Assembly (NCBI GenBank): GCA_007922305.1
Contig: ML677342.1
Coordinates: forward strand, 1 to 64,000
DNA length: 64,000 nucleotides
Reading direction: 5' to 3'
DNA from: Dermatemys mawii
Taxonomy: Eukaryota > Chordata > Testudines > Dermatemydidae
Shown: in pieces, positions 11,501 to 26,500 of the stretch
Numbering within the stretch: position 1 is the first letter of the stretch
Layout of the letters: every line of letters starts with the position of its first letter
The notes under the pieces: model-generated
The model's database searches: none
Told to the model about the DNA's origin: nothing
The model's input: the letters and a program-made list of their open reading frames with translations, nothing else
Made by a program: the position numbers and the translations under genes

Positions 11501-14500
11501 TTTAAAAAAGGTATGCGTCTAGCCCTCAGGACTGGGAAGTAAAGCTTGACAGTGCTAAGCATGTGCACACTTAAGGTTCAGAAACCAAAAGGCAAATAAA
11601 AATCATGGGTTTTTTCCCCCTTCAAAAAATACATATTGGATTCTTTTAAAACCAATTTCATGACTAACTGGGTTTGGCACATAACCTTTGAATGCCTGGG
11701 ATTGGCAATATTGCCATTCAGAGAGCAGCAACTTCTATTTATAAAAGGTAAGTGACTTGTTGACTCGCGTTTTGTCTTGGGGGGTTAACACGCTTAATTT
11801 AGGGTGCAACCCACTTCCCATTTAAGTCAATAAAAAAAGCTTTGTATAAGCTTTGCAGTAGCAGGGAGTAGGTACATTTATTTTAAGAGTTGTTTAAAAG
11901 TAGACCACTATGTATTTTTTAATAATACACTTATTTGATGTAAACTACATTTCACTGTGAAGTAACTCTGGTTCAAATATAATTATTAGTAAACAGATAT
12001 TTACTTCACAACATCTACTAAAAGAAACCACCTCCTGATTTCTGTTAGAGAGGCAGAATTTCTGGTAAGTTCACATAATGGCAAAGCTTTCCTGGGGCAG
12101 CCTCTATTATATCTGAATTACTATTAATACTGGTGGGCAGACTGTGATGGAGAAAGTATTATTAATCGTTTTAAGTAACCGACTTATGTAAACTTTACTG
12201 ATCAAATTTACAGTAATACTGTGCTTTAAAAATGCATCTATGTTATTATACATGGGGGAGTGGTAAAGTCTTTTTATTGGACCAACTTCTGAGCATGTCT
12301 CTCACCAACAGAAGTTGGTCCAATAAAAGATGTTACCTCACCCACCTTGTTTCTCGAATATCCTGGGATCAACATGGCTACAATAACACTGCATACATCT
12401 AAGTTGTTCTATTTATTTATTTTTAAAAAACAGCTGATAGAATACAAGATTCTGCAAACCATAATTCTTGTTTTTTCATGAGTCCAGCTATTCTACACTA
12501 AAAGTGATTACAAAATATTGACCTTTCCTGGAGTTTTCAGGATACATTTTACTTTCTCAAGCACCAACTCAACCTCGCCTGGGTCTTTCAACTTCTTTTT
12601 TATATCTTCTTCCAACAATTCCCACTGGAAAGCACCTATGACAAAACCAAATAACATCCTTAAGGCATGGAATAGCTTTCTGGTCCATATTATTATGTAT
12701 GAATTAATGTGCATGGGACTTTATGGACGGATACAAGAATGTCCATGCCCAACCGTTTAGTTTTATAGAAAAAAAAAAACCAGCACTTTTGTTAGATATT
12801 TTCAGCAAGTTTCTGGCTTAGAAAGCACAAATTATAACTCTGCAAAGATTAACCATATGCACTGATGTAATGTTGATTTTATCAGGATTTTGCAAGATTA
12901 GGTAAATATATCTTGATTTAGATTTGCAAAGAAGTCTAGGCAATTTAGATATGTACATGTCTTAGAAAAAAGTCTAAATCCCCTGGACTGCTTCAAAAAT
13001 ATCAAGATGAACTTTACTCAAGGTCCTGTATAAACTTTGTATGGGCAATTTCAGAAAAGATGCTGTTTGAGCACAGAATTAGGCACTTAACTATGTTAGT
13101 TTCTCCTAATATGTCAGTTATTTAACACTTTGAATGATACCTACATTGCTGAAGCTTAAAGGATCAGCTGCTTAAAGAAATTTACCCACGAAGCAAAACA
13201 GGGAAGGAGGAGGACATTTCTAACAAAATTGGTGTATTTAGATTTTCGTTTTCTGTGTTTTCCCTGTTATTTTTTCTAGTCCCAAGGTTCTCAAACTACT
13301 GTCTTTGGGCCATTGGCGGCCTGCAGAGAGTTGGCTGATAACATAGTGTTGGCTCCTTCCTATTCAATTAAAAGGACTAGAGTCTACATTAAGTATTTTT
13401 CTAATACTACTTTTACATGTAAGCAATTGCTTTAGTTTCCACAGAGATGCTGCTAAATTGGAGAGGAGGTAGTCTGCACAAATGTGAATGGGAAACAACT
13501 TTCTATTAAAATCTGTTCTATGGAAAATTTTGAAAACCCCAATCTATTTAGGGTTTTATACTATGTTCACCTCCCCAGTATGTATGCTCTCAACAGTATA
13601 AAACAAGTTTGTTCTTTGGCATATGGCGCTCTTTTCTTTAAAATCCTAGGATACTGTGAAGAAATTAGATTTTATTTTTATAATACTTTCTAAAAAAAAA
13701 AAAAAGATCTATTGTAGAAGATGCCTGTATTTCAAGATCTTCCTTTACAAACCAACTACTTCTCCTTCAGATTCTGGATTGAATTTGATATCTCAATTAA
13801 TTGCCAAGGAAACTACAGCAACATCTATAATATTAATCAAAAGTTTCCTGCTAAAGTATCCATAAGAATCCTACACATATACTGATCAAAATTTGAAACT
13901 ATTCTGAAAGAGAAAAAAGGTCAAATATCCATAACTTTCTCAGGTCTTGATAATTCTTACATAGGTTCCAGTTGTTCAGTAGCTGCTCTCCTAGAAATGT
14001 ATAGTACTTGCTGATATTAGAGGAAAAACCTGCCTCTCCAAAGACTGCCGAAATGCAAGATTAAGCATTCTATAGATATTCTGTTTTTAGAGGTGAACTC
14101 TATGACTCATCCAGCCCAATCACTATAAAGGATCCTCAGAAAGGATACTAAAAAATTTGCTGAATATGGGAGTCCATTAGCATCTGACTGGGAGAACTGT
14201 TGCTTTGTAACATAGGTTCTCCCTGCTGTCATCTGAAGAAAAAGTTTAACATGTAGTTACAGTCCAAAAAAGTGACTATGTAAAAATGGTGCCTTCTAAC
14301 ATATTCAAAAAAATCTGTTCCTTGTGGGTATTCTGGGTCAAAGTGATATGTTAGGTTCTCCACAAATAGCAACTCTATTTTGGAGAAAAGAAGTAAAATA
14401 TCATGGACTTCAAAGATATGGCACTAGAAAGAACATTAGTACTCTGTCTCTTCTGCTTCTTTCATGGGTCTGGAAACAATAAGCCTATTTATGAATAAAG

Positions 14501-17500
14501 TGAAGAATGAAAAACGCATAAATGAATATACAGGAGAAAATAAACTTAATACTAATTGAAATCTTTACTGCTACTAAGTAGGTATAAACAGAAAACATTA
14601 ACTTCCAAAAAGATAGGCGTTCCCAGTGTTGCTTATCCCTGCTACAGGAAAGAAAGGAGCAAAGAAAGCCTTTCTGGGTGATCTGCTTTATGACTGACAA
14701 TTTTAGCTGTCTCCAAAGAGATAAACCATCATATAGTGGAAGACTGGCTGACTGGTTACCAAAAAGGGATTGCTGTTGCTAAGGGCCTTTGATGCTGTGG
14801 TTTTCTGGTGTATAAGCATAACTTCCACAGGCAAAGAAACCAAACTTATTTTACCAAAAATCTGAACCCAAATACACACAAGGGTACACTAAACAAGAGG
14901 TATTTATTGAGCAATTGTATTTAGGGTATTTGGTAACCAGATGAACAGAACTGCATTACCTGATACTTTGATGTTTGGTTTCTATACCGCGAGCTTGGCT
15001 ACACTTACATTTTATAGCGCTCTAACTTGCTGGCTCAGGGGTGTTAAAAATCACCTGGGAGCGCAGCAAGTCTGAGAGCTTTAAAGCACTAGTGTGGACA
15101 GGTTCTGAGTGCTGGGAGCCGTGCTCCCAGCGCTTGGAGCTAAACACCTTGTGGAGGTGGATTACCAGGAGGATTGGGGGAGCTCTCTCCCAGCACTTGT
15201 GTGCGACCACACACACTTCAGAGCACTGCTGTGGGAGCATTCCTGCGACAATGCTTTGAAGTTTGAAGTGTAGCTATGCACTGATTATAAAGAGCCACGA
15301 GCATGTCTGACTATGATGAATTTTAAAGTGGCAAATTCTGTGAAGATTCATGTTTTCTTCATTGTTTATACTTTATGTTGGAAGGATAGCTTAATGGTTG
15401 GAGTGCTGGCCTGGGACATAGGAGATCTGGTTTCAATTACATACGCCATTATGCAATTCCTGTGTGTCCTTAGGCAAATCATTTGGCCTCTGTGCCTCAG
15501 TTCCCCATTTGTCAAGTGGTCAAGGAGATGGTGCTGCCAGGATAAAAAGTGCCTATGGAAACATGATGCCCCTATGACTAAGTCAGTCAGAGGATGGACA
15601 CACACATTATTACACACCTTTGAAAAATTCAGAGTTCTCATTCTCAAGTCACTGTATCCCCAGAAAGTGTATCTGAATTACATGTACATGATTTTTAAAG
15701 ACAATTATCCAAACTGAGGGATTATGTATATTTTCAAAAGACTAAACTGCAATTGCTAAAACTTTTGGTAGTAAGTGTGGAAAAACAAATATTTTTAAAG
15801 TTATCTATAGGACTTGCATCTGAACATTACCAAATGGTTATAAGGTTAGTAAAGATAAAGTCATTTTCAGCTATAGGTAGCATATTCCAGCATTTAAAAA
15901 CCCCTCTCCTCTTTCAGAGACCCTTATTCTATTCGCAACTGCCATTAATGGGGGTACTGTACAGTAAATATCTTTATTTTGCAATAACATATACTTAATT
16001 ATAAATAAATAGCAAATCATATAGCATCATTTAAAGAAACGAGGTACAAAACATGCTTTAATATTTTGTCTGAATAAACTTCAAACATCAATGTTTTGTT
16101 TAAATGGCCATTCGGGTTGGGGGACTCAACTATGGATGAGAGGCATGAAGTCTGAAGAGGTAAAGGAGATGAGGTGACATAAAGCTCACATTCACATCCT
16201 TGTGATGCTGGGCCCCACATTGTGCAGGCCAATCCCCAGGCATAAGTTAGAGCAAACCTCAGTGTACTCTAACATTCACCCACTGTGGTCAAACCCAAGA
16301 GGCTGAAACGGCAGCTAAGGATTGATGCAGTATAGAATACCCTGACCTCACACCTGCCCACCAGTCATGCCCCCTTCATCAGAGTAGCTGGAGACAGGGT
16401 AAGCTTATTTCAACTTTATGAACAGAATCCACTGATAGTGAGGCACAAAGCACCTACATTATATCTCAAACTCAACTTCTATTCTACTGATTCAATATTT
16501 TCCTTAAAAATCCTCTAACTGGGGAGATCCAAGTTTGAAATACACCAAATTCTGTGCTGACTTACACCATTTGTGATCTCAATGAGATCACAAGCTATAA
16601 CTTAGGGTAGACTTTGATCTATGCAAGTATAAATTGTGTGTGTGTTTTGGCTAATATATATGAAGGTAAAATTAAGACAGAATACCAGCATTGGCTAGTA
16701 AGCTATATTTGCAAGCCAAAGCACAAAGGATTAATGCACTAGTGTTTTTTCTCTGAAGATCTAAAATTAAACCGTGATTTATGACAGAAATTAAACTCAT
16801 CAGTCATGATTGATAAACATCATAAAAACACCACAGTATGAAAGGATTGGCAGACTGATCAAGAAAAGCCTAGGGCCAGAGTAAAAGGGATATTATTATT
16901 ATTAGTCACAAATAAGGTGCTGTTGACAGAGGCTCACACAGTGCATGCCTATACGGCATTTAAACCAACATTATACATTCTTCACTTTGGTAAGTATTAA
17001 AGGGGAATTGGCTGTTCAATTCCATTGTATCTTTGAAAAGTTCCCCCATCTCCAAGTCAGTCACCCTTAAAAGAGGCTAAATTTACAGCATTATGAAGGG
17101 TTTGAGGCAAAATGTGAGGAATCTTCTTCCCCCAAGACAGTATTTTTTCCTTTGCGTCTAATGAAGAACATTACGGAATGAGGAAGCAATAGCACACAAC
17201 AAGGTGTGTATTCAGCCAATAAAGACACACCTTCAGTGTTTGTATAGTGGATAAAGCACATAACCTTCAGCATGTTACTAAGCTCATAAAATGGTTTATA
17301 AGAAGTTTAACAATTTAAATATAATGCTTATACTAGTAAATCTTATTTGTTTTAATAAACATTATATTTAAATTAAGGAAAATTATTTATATATTCTATG
17401 TAGACTGATTTAAAAAAAAACAGAAAAAGGTTTCAAATCAGTGTATTAAAAACATTTGGCATAGATTTCAAGTACATTTCTTTTTGCTATTTTGTAAACT

Positions 17501-20500
17501 ACCTACCTCTACTCACTTTTCTCCTTACCCTCCATCTCTTTTCCTTTCCTTCATCTGCATTTCCTCAGTCCTCTGTCTGCTTCAAAAAAATAGCCCACCC
17601 ATCAGTCCAGAGATGCTGAAGAGATGAGCATTTTCAGAGAAGCTGACGCTCACCAATTGAATATAAAGGCAAGAGCAAAGATCCACAGAGACGCAGTTCA
17701 CTGAACTGCTGCCTCTCCTAGTAAGGACTGCTCCAGCCACTCCGCTAAAATATATAGGAGGTTCTCCTTCTAAGGCCCTACTGAAGCTGCTACCATTATA
17801 CTCAGTGGATTAGTGCCAGTATCATCCTCTTCCTCCTCCCCTGAAGTTCTGGAGCAGTGGAAGAGGAAAGGAAATGGAGTGAGGCAAAGAAAAGGATAAG
17901 GAGAAAGAGATGAAAATTAAGAATTTTAGAAAGTCATTAAAAGGATATTAATAATTATACATTTCCTATATGATTATTATTTGATAAGTCTGCATGTAAC
18001 AGTGATCTAGTTGGTGAAATTGCTTTATAGACCTCATGTGTGTTCAGTGGGAAATGATCATTACTACAGAAAATCACATACGATGATCATCTCCTAATTT
18101 CTACTTTAAATTTTGCTTCAAATTATTCACCAGGATATAAATAGTGAGAATATACACATGTATATAAGGCACTACTGAATAGCCAAGTAGCAGCATTAAG
18201 TCCTGCCAGGGAAATCCAACACCAGTGCAGCGATAGATAAGCATGAGAATCAGGAAGCATGCAGAGCTCCTCAGAGGTTAAGTGCCATTACTGAGGGGCT
18301 CAGCTCTCTACTTTCTCCAATGTAAGCCTCATACAAGATGACCAGTCCTCCAAAGATTGGCATAAGACTTTGCTTACACCTTCAGCTTACACCTAATATG
18401 GTACAGAAATTGAAAACTCGTTCAGCCAATCAGATAACAATTTACATCCAAATTATTTTTACAAAAACAGTCTGCTGTGCACCATGCTGGTTTACTGAAG
18501 GCATAAGATTGGAATCGTCTTGGATGAATTAAAGTAAAATATTTCTGGCCCTTTCCAAAGGCTATGGACTGCCATTCCAACCATCATTCTGGAGATAAAC
18601 TCAGCTTCCTTACATATATCATCTCTAACGACATAGTTCCACATTTCTAATTACAGTGAATGTAATGATGCATTATTTAGAGAACTACTACTTCCTCCCA
18701 CAAATATCTTATAGTTTTCATTAGTGGAGATGTCATATGTAATACAACTAGAAGTCATATCAGTACAAAGTAATAGGCTATTCAAACAAGAGTTGCCAGA
18801 TGATTCAGTGTTCTTCAGTAATACTTTACACTTATTGTGCCTTTCAACTGAGTCTCAAAGTGCTTTACAGAGACAGAAAATATCATTAGCACCATTTTAA
18901 CAAATAGGAAATTGGAGGTTAAGTAACTTGCCCAAGGTTACATAATGAAAATGGCAGAACACAGATCACATGACTCCCAGTCCTCTGCTCTCACAAACCA
19001 GACAATGTTGCTCTCCATTCTCTTTAAACACTAGTGCACACAATGTTTTTAATAATTTGTAACAGTTTTATTTTGTTCTGAAATTTATCTCACTGAAAAG
19101 CTGTTTTTGGCAAGGCGATGTTTGGTGCTATGTTCATCTTTACCTGTTACTTATGGAAAATTTGTTATTGTTTTTAGAATTTTGGAGAATTTTTTTTCCA
19201 TTTTAGAAGCTTCTGGTTTACTAGATTCCATGACTTTGGAATTGAATGTATAGTGCTAAAAGCAATAATTTTAAGGTTAAGCTCCATTTCCATGTAGAGG
19301 CTGTTCCAAATAATGGCTTACAGAGATGGACTATTTTAATCAAACTGATTTAATCCTAATATAGGAATATATTTTGGTAAGGTAATATACACACTTCATA
19401 GCAATATGTTTGCTCTGTAAAAAGATAGTAAACAGTTGGAACCATCCCGACAGGATACCTGAATAAATGAAGTGCAGAATGTCTGACAAACAAAAACAGA
19501 AGAAAGAGTCTTTAACAATGACTCTAACCGGTGGGCCCCATGGTGAACCTCGGTTAGAAACTGGAAACACAGCCTCACTGTTCGCTGCAAAGAGCGTCTG
19601 TGCAGTCCTTATGATAGAGGAATCCTGAACATCAGCTGGACTCTTCACATTGAAAAGTAACATGAAGACATGGCTTACAGAGCACAAAACAATCTTGTGT
19701 GCTTCTATTACTTCCTTTAAATCTTCTGAGTAAAATATCACGTCCACACACTGGCAGCAGATCAGCAAGTTATGTAAATCGGAATTATAATGCGAGGCTT
19801 CACCTTTTAAGATTGGCATTTTTTCTATAAAAGTGAGATATTAAAAATTATAATGAATGAACTGTTTTGTAACTCTAAACTCCTATTAGTTGCTATGCAA
19901 ACAAAAGCATCTTTATTCTCAGAAACTGGATCAAATTATGACATAAAAGGTATTTTCTTAATTACCCTCAATAAAAATTTGCTCTTAAAAACTATACATC
20001 ACCTTCACCATTAGAAGGAATCCAGTCTTTCACTCACCTTGAGTGAGGTTAGTAGAATAATTAACATTAGAATTATTTAGTAAAAATGTTTCCACCATTT
20101 TATAAATCTTCCACACAAAAAAAATTCTAATTATATATGTCTAGTCTGTCATGTCATCTCACATGCTTTTACATAAAAAGGGACTTCATAAAAACTATAA
20201 ATAAGTGTATACTTGACCTGTATTATGATTTAGTAAAACAATCTTTCTGAACTCAGAACTTTAACTCAATTTTTTTACATGCCCACCAGATAAATGCAGT
20301 CTCAACACCTTATGCTTTGCAGAAATCAGAGGGAGGTTAGAGACAGAGCCTGAAAGACTCATAGCAAGAGTTAATGGTCAATAAAAAATGTTTCAGTGCA
20401 AAATTATTTATAGAACAACTCCATTAACGTACTAGGCTAAATCCTTCCATCCCTCATACCCATTCAACAACTCTGACTTCACAGACAGAGCTCAGATCGA

Positions 20501-23500
20501 TTACAAGTACTACTCTGATTTTAATCTCAGAACTGAATGTGTAATGATTTAGGAATGGCTGTATAATTATGAGAAGTTTTATAAGAGTATATATTTTGCA
20601 ATGGGTGATAATTTCTAATATGTTGATCATCATAATTGAAGGTAACTTCATTTTTACAAGGTAATAGGTGTGGTCTGGTCCTCTTCTTATTTAAATCCAT
20701 AAGAATGTTGCCACTGACTTGAACTAGAGAGACAGGACTGGGCCCCAGATTCTGGGCTAAGGTCCAATATTTGGCGTTTATTAGAACAAGTTATATTATA
20801 CGGAGTTAATGAGAAGCACCTTCGAGTTGTTATACCATTGGTCTGACCCAGGATGGCCATTCTTATGCACTTAAATTTGTAATTAAGTTACCAAATTTTA
20901 ATCAAATGAACTATAAAACTAATATGATGTTAAACTGCTGAAACCTATACTAAAAAAAGACAAACAACCTTTTAGCCTTTCACCCCCTTTACTTTGTGTT
21001 ACTGCTATCCTCTCTTACCTCCTCTTCAGGTGCAGCTTGTATAAACTCAGACCTCATCCATAATTTCACTAAATGTTCCATATACTGAGTTCACTTCTAT
21101 GAGCACAACCCCAGATAAAACGTACTACAAATTTTAAACGATCACCCATCACTTATCTCATATATATAGTTTTATAAAATCCTCAAGATTCATAAAAAGT
21201 CTTCCCTAAATGATTAAGTAATCCATTTTGAGATAAAAATCACAGATCACAGTAGTTGCTATTAATGGATAATTTATTAAACATGTTTTTAAATAATCAA
21301 TGTGATCAGTATTACACTGAAAAAAAACTACTATAAGCACCTGGCTGTTCAAGTTGAGGCGGTTTAACTCCATGGCACTTGTGGCTTTTTTTTCTTTTCT
21401 TCATTTTTTCAGAGGACTTCTGATTCAAGCTTTGGATCATAAAATACTCCAACTAAAACATGAGATGCATTTTTAAAAACTACAAATATAGTTATTTAAG
21501 AATAAGTTAAACATCAACATCCTCACTTTTCCCAGGTTGTAGGCATAACTGACATTGATTCCAAGGTGAGTAGCTATGCAATGTTGACTGAGTATACTAA
21601 AATTTACATGAGTAATCAAGTTAAGTGAATTGTTATAAAGAACAGTAGTTTGGATTAAGGTAAATAAAAAGACTATCAGTTCAAAGGTTTGTTGTTTGTT
21701 CTCTAGGGCAATCAAAGCAGAAACCACAGCTGTGCTACCAGAAAAGAATTCAATAAATCAACCATAACAGGTACTGCTATAGGATTTGGAGGGAGGAAGA
21801 GTGGGGATTGATTGGAAAATATGTGTAATCAAATGCAAGTCCCAGAAATAATGGTAAATAGTATAAGGGCTTTGTTACTAAGAACTATCCAGCTACACTG
21901 TGCAACATCAAACGTTTATGAGCTGCTTTATTATACAAATAAAGTCAAAATATGAAAATATATTTAAGAGCATAGTTTTCTAAAAGCTGAAGATAAAAAC
22001 GTTATCACGGTAACAGGAATGGTACATATAGTAAATTATCTATTTTGCAAAAGTCTTAAGACAATGTAAAGATGATAAAGTGTAAATACAGAACAAAGGG
22101 ATCATAGAACAGAAGGAAAGGTGGCTTTAGTGAAGGGTAATTACTTACAAATGAGTAGGCAGTTATACACTATTAGTGAATCTTATATGGTTTGTTGCTC
22201 CATAGGTAGTAGAGAGATATCATTTCATGACTGGACAAGCTTTGGTCAGGGGCTTGGAATAAGAAAAAGGTTTTGTCCCACAGTGGAACCAATGCCACAG
22301 ATAAAGATAGACTAGAGGTCATGCAAAAGAGATGCAAATTATGAGAAAATAAGTGAAACTGGGCCCTTATTAAGTCTCAGAAATACTAACTTCTTGTGGT
22401 ACAGTTTAGAAATCTGAATAATGTAGTTGGCAATCAAATAAAAGTTCTATGCCAACAGAGTCAAGTTTGGGGTGTAAATTCTCTCAATCAGTGGAGGTAC
22501 CACACACAGCCTTAAAGGGAAAGGGAGCAATTCCATCACTTCTGAATTACCCCTATAATACAATACATACGAAAGCACTGAGGAAGGAAAAATAAACATC
22601 CTTCTTTGGGTCTTAAAGTCTCAGAAAGAAATTGAGACTTTTTCTAGATGTTTTAAGCACTTGGAGAAAGTACTCCCAATTGAAGAACTAGAAAAACATG
22701 AACATAGATGGAAATACAACATAGGATTTACTTAGAAAATGTAGCCTAATAGTGAAAAAGACATTGATGCCAAAAACTTTAACACCATTGGGAAAAACGA
22801 TGCAACAATGGCATTGGCATCAATACTGAAGTATTTCAAAGTAAATCAAGAGCACTGAAAAGAGGAATGTGAGTATTGGCATCATTAATCTGGCACACTA
22901 ACAGCTCTGAAAGCTCAAAACTGGCTCTATATCAGTGTTTCAGACAGCAATGAAATGTGGTGCATATGTCACTGACAAAGCTAAAGCTATGTGATTAAAC
23001 GTGTTCTTCAGGCTACACGAGCTTAACTGTAACTCAGAGACAGAGGTTTGTTTCAACACCACCAATGCTGCTGAAACTGAAGTAACCAGAAAGAGATCTC
23101 TTTAAAGAAAGAAATTAAAGACAGATAATGTATTATCAGTGGAGATATAAGGTCTCTTCCAGAGGTAGAACTCCATCTAAGGAGGTGGTACTTCAAATTT
23201 AAATTTGGAATTGAATATAACAAATGCTGTAAGCGTACCAAAGCTTTGGCGTGCCCATTGACTAACCTGGAGGAAGCAGCTGGCCACTGCTAAAAATGCC
23301 AGAGGAGTTACCCTGAAGCCTATTTTGGTACCAAAACAAAGACTTATCTCGGTTACAAGTACTGGAGTACTTAATGACTTATGCTTTCAGGCCTTCTCAA
23401 CTACTTAGCAGAAGCTTTATGAGATTAAGAGACGCTTGTGTTGCTCACCCTGAGACCTAGCAGCTTGAAGTGGAATCTGAGCATAGATTCCTTCAGCAAC

Positions 23501-26500
23501 AAGTTAAGACTCATCTGACCTTTTCTAAAAGCAGAACAGTACAAAGAAACAACAACAAATACAGTATAAACCCAATGTCTATAAGAAAACTCAAACGAGG
23601 CTATAAAAGTGAATTTAAGGTCCATGAGATGCTGAGGTTGGATATCTTCACAGTGTTCAGAATTATGTTAGTGTGATAGAAGTAGAGGTAAATTCATGTA
23701 AAAAAATAATATGAAAGACTAAAGTCAACTACTGCTACAATAGCAACAGTTGTCAGAGAAATTTCCCCAACATCAGAAGTGGGGAAAAAAAATTACAGCA
23801 ACAGCGGGTGTTGTACCTCTCCATTCATAACTCATGTGTGCTGCCTGCTGAGGTTTAATTTACAGCTTGGGGAATTCTCACCAATTCTGCACTAGGACCA
23901 CTGAACCAGCAGTATAATATTACTACATTTTTTGTAAAAACGACAACTTTTATCGAGTATAGTAATATGTTACCTGGATGGAAAGTACTCAACATGATTT
24001 AAACATGCAGGAGCATTTTGCTTTTGTATTTAAAGTAGTTTCAGATTTCCAGTTTTTGTATATTGTCTCCTTAATCATTGCACTAACCATGTATCTACTT
24101 GGATAGGGGACCAGGGAGTTTCCACCTTAGAGCACTATACATGTTTTGAATTCTTACATTTGCTTTTGAATTTGAACATTTCTACCTTGGGAAAAAAAGG
24201 CCCCAGTTGTGATTTCAGTATGTTTTTAAAACTTTAGCTTTTAATTTACTTCCCCTTTCCCACTGACATGAGATATTATACTTTTGAAACTTCATGTATT
24301 TTGGAAACAAAATAGATACGTGATATTCTTGTAGGTTCAGCATCCTGAAGATAGTCCTGTTTAGTTTTATTTCAGGGCATTTAATCTGTAACACATGCTC
24401 AGGCATGCAGTGAGCAAAAAAGGTAAGTTTCTAACTAAAGGAGAAACAGTTGTAAAATGCTTATAATGTTAACACTCTCAGTGTTAACAGTATAATTCAA
24501 GTTTCAAACATTACACAGACTAAAACTTAATTTTTGTCTAGCACAACATAATAATAGGTTAATCAGAAAAATGAGGTGAAGTTAAATCGTTTCCTTCTTA
24601 ACAATAACCAGTACATTGCACAATAAAAGTTGCTTCTATGAAATACAGTTACTGATGAGAATACATATTTAACAAATTTTCACTAAGACACTGCACTTCC
24701 TATAGGCATGAGTCTTTCTGCACTTCCTATATGCATGAGCAGCATGTATATATAAGCGCTGTGCGGTCCAACTGCCACTCAGTTCCTTCTCTACCGCAGA
24801 GCTCACATTTCAATTCCAAAGCAGAAGGGCAGGTAGTGGAGCACCCACAGGAACATGCATCTCGAGAACCTCAGTTACTGCCCTTGGTGAGTAATCTTCC
24901 TCTTCTTCTTCGAGTGATGTCCCTATAGGTGCTGCTCTGTAGGGGACTACAGAGCACTGCCCCATTTGGAAGGCTGGGATTTTGGAGCAGCATTTAATGC
25001 AGACGATAGGACAGTGAGTCCTTGTAGCGTATCTGATGTTGTGTCATGAGTAATAGTGTAGTGACAGCTAAATGTGTCCCCAGATTTCCATGTGGTCACT
25101 TTGCAAATGTCAGCAATAGGGCATTGTTGAGCAAGGCAAACGAAGCGGATAGAAAGCAGGTGGAATGTGCTTGAGTTGTTATGCTGTACAAAGCACATGG
25201 TATCTTTTATAGGGGAGAAGGCAACAGGCCATATTTATTGAAAATACAACAGTTAGTATATGCTTTTCAGTCACACATCCACAGTCAGGGAGGGAGGCTC
25301 TATCATTTTATCTATACTGATATAAAACAAAGTATTTTTCCACATTACAAATGCTTTGCCAGTACAGCTATAAGAGCACCGGCTCTAGCACAGATGCAGT
25401 ATAATGACAGTAGAAGGAGTTCTGCTAGCATAGTAACACTACCTTCCTGAAGGACATAAACAGTGGTGTATACAGTGCTGTTGTAGCCATGTTGGTCCCT
25501 GCTGAATATTAAAGAGACAAAATGAGTGAGGCAAGATATTTTATTGGCGCATTTCAGTTGGAGAAAGAGACAACCTTTCAAGCTTACGTTGAGATCTGGG
25601 AGTATCATAGCTAAATACAAGGTAGAACAGATTGTTTAGCAAAAGTAGTTAACATACATTTCAAAATGAAGCATCTGGTTAACTCTCCAGTCATAGGGGG
25701 GAAGGGGTTGGGGAGAGCTGGGGGGAGGGTTTAAGTGGTTTACAGATTGTTGTAACAAACCATAAAGTCATTGTCTCTATCCAGTCCATGATCTTTAGTA
25801 TCTAGCAAAATTATGAATTTAAGCTCCCAGGCTTGCCTTTTGAAGGTATTAACACCAACATTTCCCCTATACACACACACATTTTTTTCTCCTAGGACTA
25901 AAGAGGTGTTAACAGTCCACTTCTCCTGGAGTGGTCCCTTCAAATATGTGTTGACTATTTATTCTACTCAATCTTTTTCATTGTGTAGTTAGCTGTGACA
26001 CTTTGTACATTTCTTAGACCTGAAGAAAAGCTCTGGGTAAGCTTGAAAGCTTGTCTCTCTCACGAGCACTCCAATAAAAGACATTACCGCACCCATCTTG
26101 TCTCTCTAATTATCTATGTTCACAGATGTGCTCTTCTGTGGCACAGCTACATCTACACTGGGATTTTTGTCCACATAGCTATGTGTTTTTTTCACCTCCC
26201 TGACAGACACAGCAATGCTGACAAAACTTTGTAGCGCTGACCTAGCCAATGTCCTTGCTTCAACAAGTGTAAGTTTAACTTCTCATGAAAATGTTCATAG
26301 TTTACTTTTTTCATCACTCTTCTTCCCCTTATTTTGCATTTTCAGGCAAAAGAAATGAGCTCAACTTTATTTCAACTGACTGGACAGACTGCTTGAGACT
26401 CTAAACTATTCAATGACTGAAAACAAATAATTTCAGGCATACATTAAAATTCAAACACATTAACATGCTAATTTACAAGTAGAACACAACTGTAAGCAAC

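Larger units (their letters stand above)
25465..26112 (-). mobile_element. Penelope-like element remnant with inverted terminal repeats
   Basis: Left terminus GCTGTTGTAGCCATGTTGG to GAGACAACCTTTCAAGCTTA and right terminus GAAGAAAAGCTCTGGGTAAG to CACCCATCTTGTCTCTCTAA are inverted relatives. Between them, on the minus strand, lies an endonuclease relic (25,740-25,943). Confidence 0.7.

Noticed and set aside
26017..26052. Active hammerhead ribozyme in the second Penelope terminus type
   Set aside because: The core resembles CUGANGA...GAAA, but extra bases flank stem II and stem III with a UH site is missing; kept only as a low-confidence motif.
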